A stretch of 64,000 bases of DNA from Pseudomonas sp. TNT3 (GCF_010095445.2 NZ_WFGV02000002.1:124001-188000), one strand, 5' to 3'. Positions 29,534 to 38,395 are shown, counted from the stretch's first letter. Numbers and translations: made by a program. Notes: generated by a model not told the origin, from the sequence alone.

Positions 29534-29537
29534 GATC

Positions 29538-29621
29538 AAAAGATCGCAGCCTCGTTTCACTCGACAGCTCCTACTGATATCGGCGTAGGAGCTGTCGAGT
29601 GAAACGAGGCTGCGATCTTTT
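29538..29621. repeat. 37-bp perfect inverted repeat between convergent genes
   Basis: Left arm 29538-29574 and right arm 29585-29621 are exact inverted copies around the 10-nt spacer TGATATCGGC. The core contains GATCGCAGCC and GTAGGAGCTG, shared with other repeats in the window. It lies 4 nt after one stop codon and 13 nt before the other, so it could act as a bidirectional terminator. Confidence 0.92.
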
Positions 29622-29634
29622 AAGCAAACCTGAA

Positions 29635-30171
29635 TTACAAATCCGATTCCTGCACCACCCGCACCTTCGCCGCATCCAGCGCATACGCCGCGTCGGCCAG
29701 GTCGTTGTTGACCTTCTCCACCTTCAATGTTCCGGTCACCCACAGCGGCGTGTAGATATCGTCCAGCTTCAAGCCCTTCGGATACCTCACCAGCACCAAC
29801 TGATTAGGCGGTGGCGGCGGCACGTGAATGCAGGCGCCAGGGTATGGCACGAGGAAGAACAGCGTGCTGCGCCCCTTCGCGTCGCTTTCCAAAGGTACCG
29901 GGTAACCGCCAATACGGATGTTCTTGTCGTTCATCGACGGCACGGTTTTGGTGGAATACATCACCGCCGGCAACCCTTTGCTCTGCTTCATGCCACCCTT
30001 TTGAGTAAAGGTGCCATCGCCTTCGGGGGAGTTGTGATCGATATCGGGCATGGACTCGAGGGCTTTCTGGTCTGACTTGGGCATCAGTTCGAGCCAGTCG
30101 GTTTCCGGCAGTTCGCTGCCGTGGGCAAGGCCCGTGCCCAGCAAAAGAAAGGTCAACAGAAGACGGCGCAT
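29635..30171 (-). CDS. Exported DUF3299-like protein
   Basis: A 178-residue protein with an N-terminal signal peptide (about 1-19, LLLTFLLLGTGLAHGS). The rest matches the DUF3299 pattern as I recall it: IRIGGYPVPLESDAKG, FFLVPYPGACIHVPPPPPNQLV and YTPLWVTGTLKV. The single CIHVPPPP cysteine/histidine cluster is a hallmark; function is unknown, with an envelope or periplasmic location predicted. It converges with the mutarotase gene. No operon partner. Confidence 0.8.
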   Translation of the reverse strand: MRRLLLTFLLLGTGLAHGSELPETDWLELMPKSDQKALESMPDIDHNSPEGDGTFTQKGGMKQSKGLPAVMYSTKTVPSMNDKNIRIGGYPVPLESDAKGRSTLFFLVPYPGACIHVPPPPPNQLVLVRYPKGLKLDDIYTPLWVTGTLKVEKVNNDLADAAYALDAAKVRVVQESDL

Positions 30172-30217
30172 GAACGTGCTCGGTAAAGGAGGGGATAAAT
30201 GAATCGCCGAGCATTCT

Positions 30218-30248
30218 AGCCCTCCCGGCTTGCGCAGCCGAGAGGGCT
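30218..30248 (-). terminator. Hairpin after the GlsB-family gene
   Basis: Arms AGCCCTCCCGGCT and AGCCGAGAGGGCT (13 bp, one mismatch) around TGCGC, 12 nt past the stop codon of the minus-strand gene at 30261. No T-run on the minus strand; TTTG on the plus strand. Confidence 0.6.
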
Positions 30249-30260
30249 TTGTCGCCTGGA

Positions 30261-30506
30261 TCAGTTCTTTTTGATCAGGCCGTAGATCACCAGCAACACC
30301 ACGGCGCCCACGAGCGCACCAATGAAGCCTGCGCCTTCGCCAGCGTGGTAGATACCCAAAGCCTGGCCGCCATAAGTGGCCGCCAACGAACCGCCAATAC
30401 CGAGCAGGATGGTCATAATCCAGCCCATGCTGTCGTCACCTGGTTTCAGAAACCGGGCCAGCAGGCCGACGATCAAGCCGATAAAGATGGTTCCAATAAT
30501 TCCCAT
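30261..30506 (-). CDS. GlsB/YeaQ/YmgE-family stress membrane protein
   Basis: Small hydrophobic inner-membrane protein of 81 residues. Three hydrophobic stretches are seen (about 2-20, 28-47 and 58-77) with the glycine-rich transglycosylase-associated pattern: IIGTIFIGLIVGLLARFLKP, then WIMTILLGIGGSLAATYGG, then GFIGALVGAVVLLVIYGLI. Relatives are induced by general stress; the molecular role is unknown. The ATG at 30506 has AGAGGGAAA upstream. A hairpin follows. Confidence 0.92.
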   Translation of the reverse strand: MGIIGTIFIGLIVGLLARFLKPGDDSMGWIMTILLGIGGSLAATYGGQALGIYHAGEGAGFIGALVGAVVLLVIYGLIKKN

Positions 30507-30607
30507 GACATTTCCCTCTGAGTAAGTGACTAAAGCCTAGTCAGACTTTTGCATACTGCCATGAGAGAACGGCGGTCCTTGAATGGTTCCGCCGCCGTCA
30601 GATGAAA

Positions 30608-31690
30608 CTATTCAGCAATGAGCGCCTGGACCTTGATGATCTGCTGCTCCAGCGTGGCTTTGTCGGCGCAGCGCAGGTTGGCGTGACCGACCTTGCGACC
30701 CAGCTTGAACGCCTTGCCATAGTGGTGCAGATGGCAATCGGCAATCGCGATCACTTTCTCTACCGGTGGAACGACGCCGATGAAGTTGAGCATTGCGCTC
30801 TCGCCGACCTTGGCCGTCGAACCCAGCGGCAGACCGGCAACGGCCCGCAAGTGGTTTTCAAACTGGCTGCACTCGGCGCCTTCGGTGGTCCAGTGTCCGG
30901 AGTTGTGGACCCGCGGGGCGATTTCGTTGGCCTTGAGGCCACCGTCGACTTCAAAGAATTCGAATGCCATCACGCCAACGTAGTCCAGCTGCTTGAGCAC
31001 GCGGCTGGAGTAGTCTTCAGCCAAGGCTTGCAACGGGTGGTCGGTGCTGGCCACGGACAGCTTCAGGATGCCGCTGTCGTGGGTGTTGTGAACCAGTGGA
31101 TAGAACTTCGTTTCACCATCGCGAGCACGCACGGCGATCAGAGAGACTTCACCAGTGAACGGTACAAATCCTTCCAGCAGACAGGCAACGCTGCCCAGCT
31201 CGGCAAACGTACCGACCACATCTTCAGGTGTGCGCAGGACTTTCTGACCCTTGCCGTCGTAACCCAAGGTGCGGGTTTTCAACACGGCCGGCAGACCGAT
31301 CGAAGCCACGGCGGCGTCCAGATCGGCTTGCGACTGAATGTCAGCGAACGCCGGGGTCGGTATCCCCAGGTCCTTGAACATGCTCTTCTCGAACCAGCGA
31401 TCGCGGGCAATGCGCAGGGCTTCGGCGCTCGGGTAAACCGGAACGAATTGCGACAGGAATGCCACGGTTTCGGCCGGCACACTTTCGAACTCGAAAGTCA
31501 CCAAATCGACTTCATCGGCCAGCTGACGCAGGTGGTCCTGATCGCCGTAATCGGCCCGCAGGTGTTCGCCCAACGCGGCGGCACAAGCATCCGGCGCCGG
31601 ATCAAGGAAAGCGAAGTTCATGCCCAGCGGAGTGCCCGCCAGCGCCAACATGCGACCCAACTGGCCGCCACCGATTACACCGATTTTCAT
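30608..31690 (-). CDS. purK: N5-carboxyaminoimidazole ribonucleotide synthase PurK
   Basis: ATP-grasp enzyme that converts AIR plus bicarbonate to N5-CAIR in purine synthesis. From ATG 31690 (MKIGVIGGGQLGRML) it has 360 residues. Seen are the N-terminal IGGGQLGRM, PAVLKTRTLGYDGKGQ (ATP-binding loop), VSLIAVRARDGETKFYPLVHNTH, and the metal-binding NEIAPRVHNSGHWT. It follows purE by 11 nt; the two products act in sequence, and this order and spacing are the normal purEK operon. Confidence 0.96.
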   Translation of the reverse strand: MKIGVIGGGQLGRMLALAGTPLGMNFAFLDPAPDACAAALGEHLRADYGDQDHLRQLADEVDLVTFEFESVPAETVAFLSQFVPVYPSAEALRIARDRWFEKSMFKDLGIPTPAFADIQSQADLDAAVASIGLPAVLKTRTLGYDGKGQKVLRTPEDVVGTFAELGSVACLLEGFVPFTGEVSLIAVRARDGETKFYPLVHNTHDSGILKLSVASTDHPLQALAEDYSSRVLKQLDYVGVMAFEFFEVDGGLKANEIAPRVHNSGHWTTEGAECSQFENHLRAVAGLPLGSTAKVGESAMLNFIGVVPPVEKVIAIADCHLHHYGKAFKLGRKVGHANLRCADKATLEQQIIKVQALIAE

Positions 31691-31701
31691 CGTCAACAAC
31701 C

Positions 31702-32193
31702 TCAGGCGATGCGTGGGTCTGGATTTTCCAGGACGCTGTCTGTCTGCTCAGCACGGAATGTTTTCAACACCGCATGGAATTGCGGATGCTTGGCGCCCAG
31801 GATACTCGCCGACAGCAATGCGGCGTTGATCGCGCCAGCCTTGCCGATGGCCAGGGTGGCAACCGGAATGCCCGCGGGCATCTGCACAATAGAGAGCAGG
31901 GAATCGACGCCCGACAGCATCGACGACTGCACCGGCACGCCGAGCACCGGCAGGTGGGTTTTGGCCGCACACATGCCCGGCAAGTGGGCCGCGCCGCCGG
32001 CACCGGCGATAATCACCTCGATGCCACGCGCCTCGGCCTCTTCGGCATACTGGAACAGCAGATCCGGGGTGCGGTGGGCAGAGACCACTTTCACCTCGTA
32101 AGGAATGCCGAGCTTTTCCAGCATATCGGCGGTGTGGCTAAGGGTGGACCAATCGGACTTGGAGCCCATGATCACGCCAACCAGTGCACTCAT
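31702..32193 (-). CDS. purE: N5-CAIR mutase PurE
   Basis: Converts N5-CAIR to CAIR, the step after PurK. The 163-residue protein has the class I marks [34 protein letters not shown] and the [23 protein letters not shown] stretch. The start is ATG 32193. The leader upstream carries a strong hairpin followed by a T-rich run, placed between a probable promoter and the gene, so premature termination may control the operon. Confidence 0.96.
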   Translation of the reverse strand: MSALVGVIMGSKSDWSTLSHTADMLEKLGIPYEVKVVSAHRTPDLLFQYAEEAEARGIEVIIAGAGGAAHLPGMCAAKTHLPVLGVPVQSSMLSGVDSLLSIVQMPAGIPVATLAIGKAGAINAALLSASILGAKHPQFHAVLKTFRAEQTDSVLENPDPRIA

Positions 32194-32229
32194 CGTCGTG
32201 CCTCTTCTCTCTGGGCGCCCGCAGGCGCG

Positions 32230-32265
32230 TCAAAAACAACGAGCCACGCATAATATGCGTGGCTC
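32230..32265 (-). promoter_or_regulatory. Hairpin plus T-tract in the purE leader (possible attenuator)
   Basis: A 12-bp inverted repeat (arms GAGCCACGCATA and TATGCGTGGCTC) at 32241-32265 is followed on the minus strand by GTTGTTTTTG, 37 nt before purE. A TATACT -10 candidate lies upstream at 32309-32314 (minus), which would make the hairpin part of the purE leader RNA of about 110 nt. I do not recognise a known riboswitch fold. Confidence 0.55.
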
Positions 32266-32412
32266 AATTGTACGAAAAATGGCCAGTCAAGCCGGCCGAA
32301 GGCCGCGCAGTATACCTCAATGGAGCAGATAAACAGCCCCTGTTACGACCATCTGTCATACGGCGCAAAGTGCCAGTTTTACTGACTTTAAGGTCAGCCA
32401 AAAAGATCAAAA

Positions 32413-32472
32413 GATCGCAGCCTTCGGCAGCTCCTGCAGAGATGGGCGCAGGAGCTGCCGAAGGCTGCGATC
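32413..32472. repeat. 25-bp perfect inverted repeat (GATCGCAGCC family)
   Basis: Left arm 32413-32437 (GATCGCAGCCTTCGGCAGCT then CCTGC) and right arm 32448-32472 are exact inverted copies around AGAGATGGGC. Located just past the stop codon of the minus-strand LysR gene. Confidence 0.92.
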
Positions 32473-32497
32473 CTGGCGCCCGGTGAACACAACGCAG

Positions 32498-33406
32498 CTA
32501 TGTGCCTTGCGCCGCGCCCCCTTCAAGCTTGCGCCACAGCAACCGCACATTCGCCTTGCGCACCAGTGCACAGCGGTACAAACGAATTTCCAGCGGCACA
32601 TGCCATTGCGCACCGCCGCAGACCACCAGCTCACCGCGCGCCAGTTCGGCGCGCACGCTGAGTTGCGGAACCCATGCAATGCCCAAGCCTTCCAGCGCCA
32701 TGCTTTTCAGACTGTCCGCCATGGCCGTTTCATAAATGGTGGTGAAACGCAGCGCGCGCTGGCGCAGCAGCATGTTCACCGAACGACCCAAAAATGCACC
32801 GGCGCTGTAAGCCAGCAACGGCACACTCGCCTCGCCTTCGAGATCGAACAGCGGCTTACCGTCGGCATCCGCCGCGCATACCGGCAGCATTTCGGTATGC
32901 CCAAGGTGCAGCGACGGGAAAATCTCAGGATCCATTTGCAGCGCTGCATCCGGATCGTAAAACGCCAACATCAAGTCGCAGCCGCCTTCGCGCAGCGCGT
33001 GCACCGCGTCGCCAACGTTGGTTGCTACCAGCCGTGTGGCGATGTTCAGGCCTTCGTTTCGCAACTGAGCAATCCAGCGCGGAAAGAAGCCCAGCGCCAG
33101 CGAGTGAGCAGCTGCCACTTGCATCACTTCGCCCTGCCCACCCTCCAGATGATGCAGGTGACGCAACACTTCACCGAGTTGTTCGACCACGGTCCGCGCC
33201 GTCACCAGAAACAGCTGCCCCGCCGCGGTCAGTTCGATAGGGGTGCGCGAACGGTTGACCAGTTGCAGACCGAGCGCCGTCTCGAGGCTGCGAATGCGGC
33301 GACTGAACGCCGGCTGCGTCACAAAGCGTCGCTCCGCAGCCTGGGAGAAGCTGCGCGTCGCGGCCAGGGCGCTGAAGTCCTCAAGCCATTTACTTTCCAG
33401 ATTCAT
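32498..33406 (-). CDS. LysR-family regulator divergent from aspA
   Basis: A 302-residue transcription factor from ATG 33406 (MNLESKWLEDF); an upstream in-frame start at 33430 is less likely. The N-terminal helix-turn-helix is typical (FSALAATRSFSQAAERRFVTQPAFSRRIRSLETALG), followed by the periplasmic-binding-like effector domain (EVMQVAAAHSLALGF, then LGIAWVPQLSVRAEL). It is divergent from aspA across 180 bp, so it may control aspartase; its ligand is unknown. A palindromic repeat follows its 3' end. Confidence 0.92.
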   Translation of the reverse strand: MNLESKWLEDFSALAATRSFSQAAERRFVTQPAFSRRIRSLETALGLQLVNRSRTPIELTAAGQLFLVTARTVVEQLGEVLRHLHHLEGGQGEVMQVAAAHSLALGFFPRWIAQLRNEGLNIATRLVATNVGDAVHALREGGCDLMLAFYDPDAALQMDPEIFPSLHLGHTEMLPVCAADADGKPLFDLEGEASVPLLAYSAGAFLGRSVNMLLRQRALRFTTIYETAMADSLKSMALEGLGIAWVPQLSVRAELARGELVVCGGAQWHVPLEIRLYRCALVRKANVRLLWRKLEGGAAQGT

Positions 33407-33586
33407 CACGCCCTCCCGGACACGCACCAAATTAGGTCACACGCTCGCCGCAATCACGGCGTCACACGGGCATTATGCCGAATTTGCATAGGGCAGTGTT
33501 TAAAGGCATTGGCCGAAAATTCTCTACAAGCCTAGCATTTGCGGTGTTCCGGCACAGACCGGGTCCATATCGAGATGATTTCTATC

Positions 33587-35011
33587 ATGTCCTCCGCTGC
33601 ATCTTTCCGCACAGAAAAAGACCTGCTTGGCGTACTCGAAGTACCGGCTCAAGCGTATTACGGCATCCAGACCCTGCGAGCGGTGAACAACTTCCGTCTC
33701 TCCGGCGTTCCGATTTCGCACTACCCGAAACTGGTTGTCGGTCTGGCAATGGTCAAACAGGCCGCCGCTGACGCCAACCGTGAGCTGGGTCACCTGAGCG
33801 ACGCCAAGCACGCAGCCATCAGCGAAGCCTGTGCACGACTGATCCGCGGCGATTTCCACGAAGAGTTCGTGGTGGACATGATTCAAGGCGGCGCTGGCAC
33901 TTCGACCAACATGAATGCCAACGAAGTCATCGCCAACATCGCGCTGGAGGCCATGGGTCACCAGAAGGGCGAATACCAGTACCTGCACCCGAATAACGAC
34001 GTGAACATGGCGCAGTCGACCAACGACGCCTATCCGACCGCGATCCGTCTGGGTCTGCTGTTGGGTCACGACGCCCTGCTCGCCAGCCTCGACAGCCTGA
34101 TCCAGGCGTTCGCTGCCAAAGGTGAAGAATTCAGCCACGTATTGAAGATGGGCCGTACCCAACTGCAAGACGCTGTGCCGATGACCCTGGGCCAGGAATT
34201 CCGCGCGTTCGCCACCACCCTGGGTGAAGACCTCGCACGTCTGAAAACACTGGCACCAGAGCTTCTGACCGAAGTGAACCTGGGCGGCACTGCCATCGGT
34301 ACGGGCATCAACGCCGACCCGCGTTACCAGCACCTGGCCGTTCAGCGCCTGGCACTGATCAGCGGTCAACCGCTGGTTCCAGCGGCCGACCTGATCGAAG
34401 CCACGTCGGACATGGGCGCCTTCGTACTGTTCTCCGGCATGCTCAAGCGTACTGCGGTCAAACTGTCGAAGATCTGCAATGACCTGCGCCTGCTGTCCAG
34501 CGGTCCACGCACCGGCATCAACGAAATCAACCTGCCAGCGCGTCAGCCAGGCAGCTCGATCATGCCAGGCAAGGTCAACCCGGTTATTCCGGAAGCCGTG
34601 AACCAGGTAGCGTTCCAGATCATCGGTAACGATTTGGCGCTGACCATCGCAGCCGAAGGCGGCCAGTTGCAACTGAACGTGATGGAGCCGCTGATCGCGT
34701 TCAAGATCTTCGACTCGATCCGCCTGCTGCAACGCGCCATGGACATGCTGCGCGAGCACTGCATCGTCGGCATCACCGCCAACGAAGCGCGCTGCCGCGA
34801 ACTGGTCGAGCACTCGATCGGCCTGGTGACGGCGCTGAACCCGTACATCGGCTATGAAAACGCCACCCGTATCGCGCGCATCGCTCTCGAAAGCGGCCGC
34901 GGCGTGCTGGAACTGGTGCGCGAAGAAGGCTTGCTCGACGACGAAATGCTCGCCGACATCCTGCGTCCGGAAAACATGATTGCTCCGCGTCTGGTGCCTT
35001 TGAAGGCCTGA
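33587..35011 (+). CDS. aspA: Aspartate ammonia-lyase AspA
   Basis: Deaminates L-aspartate to fumarate and ammonia. From ATG 33587 (MSSAASFRTEKDLLG) it has 474 residues, the usual length; in-frame starts at 33539 and 33575 are possible but atypical. Superfamily signatures are clear: YYGIQTLRAVNNFRLSG, GGAGTSTNMNANEVIAN, STNDAYPTAIRLG, KMGRTQLQDAVPMTLGQEF and the active-site loop GSSIMPGKVNPVIPE. Fumarase C is ruled out by the KVNPVIPE context and the aspartase-type N-terminus. It works with the neighbouring asparaginase and amino-acid symporter. Confidence 0.96.
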   Translation: MSSAASFRTEKDLLGVLEVPAQAYYGIQTLRAVNNFRLSGVPISHYPKLVVGLAMVKQAAADANRELGHLSDAKHAAISEACARLIRGDFHEEFVVDMIQGGAGTSTNMNANEVIANIALEAMGHQKGEYQYLHPNNDVNMAQSTNDAYPTAIRLGLLLGHDALLASLDSLIQAFAAKGEEFSHVLKMGRTQLQDAVPMTLGQEFRAFATTLGEDLARLKTLAPELLTEVNLGGTAIGTGINADPRYQHLAVQRLALISGQPLVPAADLIEATSDMGAFVLFSGMLKRTAVKLSKICNDLRLLSSGPRTGINEINLPARQPGSSIMPGKVNPVIPEAVNQVAFQIIGNDLALTIAAEGGQLQLNVMEPLIAFKIFDSIRLLQRAMDMLREHCIVGITANEARCRELVEHSIGLVTALNPYIGYENATRIARIALESGRGVLELVREEGLLDDEMLADILRPENMIAPRLVPLKA

Positions 35012-35381
35012 CCAACGCTTTAGTTACTGCTCACCAGGTCGAGGGACTAGACACCTCTCACCTTTTGAGGGCTTGGGGATTTATTCCCCAGGCCCTTTTT
35101 TTTATCGAATTCTGTAGAAGCAATACCCCGTTTTATCGCTTGCACCACAACCGTGCAGACGGGCGCCGCACTCATCGGTATAGTGCCGCCCCTCTTCGCG
35201 TGAGCGGTCGTCGGTAACGAGGCCATCACCCATGCGAACCCCGAACTAATAACAAACCCGCAATTTGGAACCGGGACGAAACCTTCGCCTCGCCTGTTTT
35301 GCCGCGCGCAATCCGGTGTAACGCGATGTTTCCGCTCCGCCCAGCATGTTGCTCCACATAAAAAACAGCGAGGAATACTCC
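35012..35381. other. Gap between aspA and the AGCS symporter gene
   Basis: The 370-bp gap contains the aspA terminator near its left end and otherwise about 270 bp that should hold the symporter's promoter. I see no clear further gene, repeat or named regulatory motif in it. A short minus-strand frame at 35047-35229 has no family resemblance and was left out. Confidence 0.45.
35067..35104 (+). terminator. Rho-independent terminator of aspA
   Basis: Stem GAGGGCTTGGGGA/TCCCCAGGCCC with loop TTTAT, followed by eight T. Lies 56 nt after the aspA stop codon. Confidence 0.92.
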
Positions 35382-36833
35382 ATGCTCGAAGTCATTAACG
35401 ACTTCCTCTCAGGGAAAGTACTGATCGTGCTCATTGTCGGGCTCGGTAGCTACTTCACGATCCGCTCGCGTTTCGTACAATTGCGTCACTTTTTCCACAT
35501 GTTCGCGGTGTTCCGCGACAGCCTCAAAAGCAGCGCCGGCCAACTCAGCTCCTTTCAGGCCCTGATGCTCAGCCTGGCGGGTCGCGTCGGTGCAGGCAAC
35601 ATCGCCGGTGTCGGCATCGCCGTTACCCTGGGCGGCCCGGGCGCGGTGTTCTGGATGTGGGTGACCGCGCTGGTCGGCATGTCCAGCAGCTTCTTCGAAT
35701 GCTCCCTCGGCCAGCTCTACAAGCGCTGCGACGCCGACGGCACCTACCGTGGCGGCCCGTCTTACTACATCCAGCACGGCCTGCAAAAACGCTGGCTGGG
35801 CATGATCATGGCGTTCCTGCTGCTGATCACCTTCGGCTTCGCGTTCAACGGCCTGCAATCCCACGCCGTCACTCACTCGCTGAACAACGCCTTCGGCCTC
35901 GACACCACTTACACCGGCATCGGTCTGGCCGTGCTGTTGGGCCTGGTGTTCATCGGCGGCATCAAGCGCATCGCCAAGGTCGCGGACCTGTTGGTACCGG
36001 TGAAAACCCTGGTGTACATCGGCGTGACCATTTACGTGATCGTGCTGCAATTCGATCAGGTGCCAGGCATGTTGATGACCATCGTCAAAAGCGCTTTCGG
36101 TCTCGATCAAGCCTTCGGCGGCCTGATCGGCAGCGCGATTGTGATGGGCGTGAAGCGCGGCGTGTTCGCCAACGAGGCCGGTCTGGGCAGTGCGCCTAAC
36201 GTGGCTGCCGTGGCGTCCGTCGAGCACCCGGTGGCGCAAGGCGTGGTTCAGGCGTTCAGCGTGTTCCTCGATACCTTCGTGATCTGCACCTGCACCGCGT
36301 TGCTGATCCTGCTCTCGGGCTTCTATACCCCTGGCTTCGAAGGCGACGGCATTGCCCTGACCCAGAACTCCCTGGCCGCCGTGGTCGGTGACTGGGGCCG
36401 CATGTTCATCTCGGTCGCCTTGGCGTTGTTCGTGTTCACCTCGATCCTCTACAACTACTACCTGGGCGAGAGCAACCTGCGCTTTTTGATCGGCGAAAAC
36501 CGCAAGGCGCTGATCGGCTACCGCGCATTGGTACTGGTGCTGATTTTCTGGGGCGCTATCGAGAACCTCGGCACCGTGTTCGCGTTCGCCGACATCACCA
36601 TGACCATGCTCGCCTTCGTCAACCTGATCGCGCTGTTCCTGCTGTTCAAGGTCGGTATGCGCATCCTGCGTGATTACGATGACCAGCGTGCTGCCGGCAT
36701 CAAGACGCCGGTATTTGATTCGAGCAAGTTCCCGGACCTGGACCTGGACCTGAAAGCCTGGCCAGCGAATCCGCCAGCAGCCGCTGTGAAGGCAGAAGCT
36801 GAGCCGCAAGGCGTACCCGCAGCGCAACGCTGA
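35382..36833 (+). CDS. Alanine/glycine:cation symporter (AGCS family)
   Basis: Sodium-coupled uptake of alanine, glycine or a related amino acid across the inner membrane. From ATG 35382 (AGGAATACTCC just upstream) it has 483 residues and about 10-11 helices. The family signature GRVGAGNIAGVGIAVTLGGPGAVFWMW lies near residue 70 and is followed by FFECSLGQLYK and YRGGPSYYIQHGL. The C-terminal tail (about 445-483) is hydrophilic. The next gene is an asparaginase on the same strand, hinting at amino-acid catabolism, but the real substrate is not shown. Confidence 0.93.
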   Translation: MLEVINDFLSGKVLIVLIVGLGSYFTIRSRFVQLRHFFHMFAVFRDSLKSSAGQLSSFQALMLSLAGRVGAGNIAGVGIAVTLGGPGAVFWMWVTALVGMSSSFFECSLGQLYKRCDADGTYRGGPSYYIQHGLQKRWLGMIMAFLLLITFGFAFNGLQSHAVTHSLNNAFGLDTTYTGIGLAVLLGLVFIGGIKRIAKVADLLVPVKTLVYIGVTIYVIVLQFDQVPGMLMTIVKSAFGLDQAFGGLIGSAIVMGVKRGVFANEAGLGSAPNVAAVASVEHPVAQGVVQAFSVFLDTFVICTCTALLILLSGFYTPGFEGDGIALTQNSLAAVVGDWGRMFISVALALFVFTSILYNYYLGESNLRFLIGENRKALIGYRALVLVLIFWGAIENLGTVFAFADITMTMLAFVNLIALFLLFKVGMRILRDYDDQRAAGIKTPVFDSSKFPDLDLDLKAWPANPPAAAVKAEAEPQGVPAAQR

Positions 36834-36916
36834 TCGGTTAAAGTTCTCAAAACCGTGTGGGAGTGAGGTTGTGTGGCTCACTTCTACAGGGAAGTCATCG
36901 TTCTCGGAGAGTCCCC

Positions 36917-37906
36917 ATGAATTCCTCGACCTACCCCGCCGCCCAGCACGTCATGGTGCTCTACACCGGTGGCACCATCGGCATGCAAGCAAGTGCACAC
37001 GGTCTGGCACCGGCGTCCGGTTTCGACGCGCGGATGCGCGAGTACCTGCACAGCCAGCCTGAATTAGTGGTGCCGCAGTGGCGCTTTCGCGAGATGTCAC
37101 CGCTGATCGACAGCGCGAACATGTCACCGGCTTACTGGCAGCAATTGCGCGAAGCGGTCGTCGACGCTGTTGACGTGCAAGGCTGCGACAGCGTGCTGAT
37201 CCTTCACGGCACGGACACCCTCGCCTACAGCGCCGCGGCCATGAGTTTTCAATTGCTCGGCCTACACGCTCGCGTCGTTTTCACTGGTTCCATGCTGCCC
37301 GCTGGCGTGACGGACAGCGATGCCTGGGAAAACCTCAGCGGCGCGCTGGTGGCCCTTGGGAAAGGTTTGGCACCGGGCGTACACCTGTACTTCCACGGCG
37401 AACTGCTGGACCCGACCCGTTGCGCGAAAGTACGCAGTTTTGGGCGCCATCCGTTCAAGTTGCTGGCGCGTCAGGGTGGCGGAACGAAAGCGACCACCCT
37501 GCCGCCGCAGCTCAACTACAACCAGCCTAAACAACTGGCCAACGTTGCCGTGCTGCCGTTATTTCCCGGGATTGGCGCCGAGCAGCTGGATGGCTTGCTG
37601 AACAGCGGTATCCAGGGCCTGGTGCTGGAGTGCTATGGCAGCGGTACCGGGCCAAGCGACAATCCGGCATTTCTCGCCGCGCTTTCGCGAGCGCGAGACA
37701 ACGGTGTGGTGGTTGTCGCGGTAACGCAGTGCCATGAAGGCGGCGTTGAGCTGGATCTCTACGAGGCTGGCAGCCGGTTGCGTGGTGTCGGCGTGTTGTC
37801 AGGTGGCGGCATGACCCGCGAAGCGGCGTTCGGCAAGATGCATGCACTGATGGGGGCGGGGCTCGAAACCGCTGAAGTGCGGCAATTGATTGAACTGGAT
37901 CTGTGA
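36917..37906 (+). CDS. ansA: L-asparaginase (type I-like)
   Basis: Hydrolyses asparagine to aspartate and ammonia, supplying AspA. From ATG 36917 (GGAGA about 7 nt upstream) it has 329 residues. Both catalytic threonine motifs are present: VLYTGGTIGMQAS near the N-terminus and LILHGTDTLAYSAAAMSF near residue 95. No signal peptide is seen, so it is probably the low-affinity cytoplasmic form. The C-terminal domain has GSGTGPSDNPAFLAAL. An earlier in-frame start at 36857 would add 20 residues of unlikely sequence. Confidence 0.93.
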   Translation: MNSSTYPAAQHVMVLYTGGTIGMQASAHGLAPASGFDARMREYLHSQPELVVPQWRFREMSPLIDSANMSPAYWQQLREAVVDAVDVQGCDSVLILHGTDTLAYSAAAMSFQLLGLHARVVFTGSMLPAGVTDSDAWENLSGALVALGKGLAPGVHLYFHGELLDPTRCAKVRSFGRHPFKLLARQGGGTKATTLPPQLNYNQPKQLANVAVLPLFPGIGAEQLDGLLNSGIQGLVLECYGSGTGPSDNPAFLAALSRARDNGVVVVAVTQCHEGGVELDLYEAGSRLRGVGVLSGGGMTREAAFGKMHALMGAGLETAEVRQLIELDL

Positions 37907-37947
37907 GGTGATCTGTATAGAGTCTGAATCGTACTAATTTTAGTGGG

Positions 37948-38000
37948 CTAGCGCTGACAATGTAACTCTCTTTAAAAGAGGGTTACATTGTCAGCGCTAG
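37948..38000. repeat. 53-bp near-perfect palindrome at the ansA/orphan junction
   Basis: Left arm 37948-37966 (CTAGCGCTGACAATGTAAC) and right arm 37982-38000 are exact inverted copies, and the inner TCTCTTTAAAAGAGG pairs too, except for one T-G pair (37967/37981). The right arm ends over the TAG stop of the minus-strand gene at 37997. It probably terminates both convergent genes. Unlike the other repeats it has no GATCGCAGCC or CGAGGGG core. Confidence 0.95.
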
Positions 38001-38395
38001 AACGGATCAATACTGAAAAGTCCATCCGTCAGGTTGACGTACGGACTTTCACTTGGCATCTGAATGTTAAAGCTACCATGCGCCGAATAGCGCTCCTCGT
38101 CATAATTAAACGTTAATCTCCCAGTCGCCGACGTATAGGGTACGCCCTCGACAAATAATATCAGCCATGTCGATCCGTTGGGTATGATAACTTCCTTCCC
38201 ATAATTTTCCGTTGACGTTCTAATCCGGACACCGTTTTTAGAAGGAAGCTCCCCTACTCTATTAAAGACTGCCTCCATCATAGTACCGCTACCACTTATA
38301 TCGTACGCCGAGTAAACAAACTCCTGATTGTCCATCGTGACTTTAAGTTGTCCTGCAAAAAGCCCTGCTTTTTTTACAATTTTTTGCGAATCCAT
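37997..38395 (-). CDS. Orphan 132-residue protein, AT-rich gene
   Basis: I do not recognise this protein. It is mostly beta-strand-like in pattern (FAGQLKVTMDNQEFVYSAYD, STWLILFVEGVPYTSATGRL, RYSAHGSFNIQM), with no signal peptide, membrane segment or catalytic motif seen. Codon use is notably more A/T-rich than the neighbours. The start is ATG 38395 but its ribosome site is weak. It stands alone between the ansA terminator palindrome and an AT-rich gap upstream. It could be a recently acquired gene; nothing in the sequence points to a function. Confidence 0.7.
   Translation of the reverse strand: MDSQKIVKKAGLFAGQLKVTMDNQEFVYSAYDISGSGTMMEAVFNRVGELPSKNGVRIRTSTENYGKEVIIPNGSTWLILFVEGVPYTSATGRLTFNYDEERYSAHGSFNIQMPSESPYVNLTDGLFSIDPF

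Noticed and set aside
30608..32193. purE leader hairpin as a known purine riboswitch
   Set aside because: I could not find the paired loops of a purine riboswitch; only a simple stem and T-tract are visible.
35409..36881. 490-codon frame antisense to the AGCS symporter
   Set aside because: Shadow; composition (Gln/His/Glu rich) is what a reversed membrane protein gene gives.
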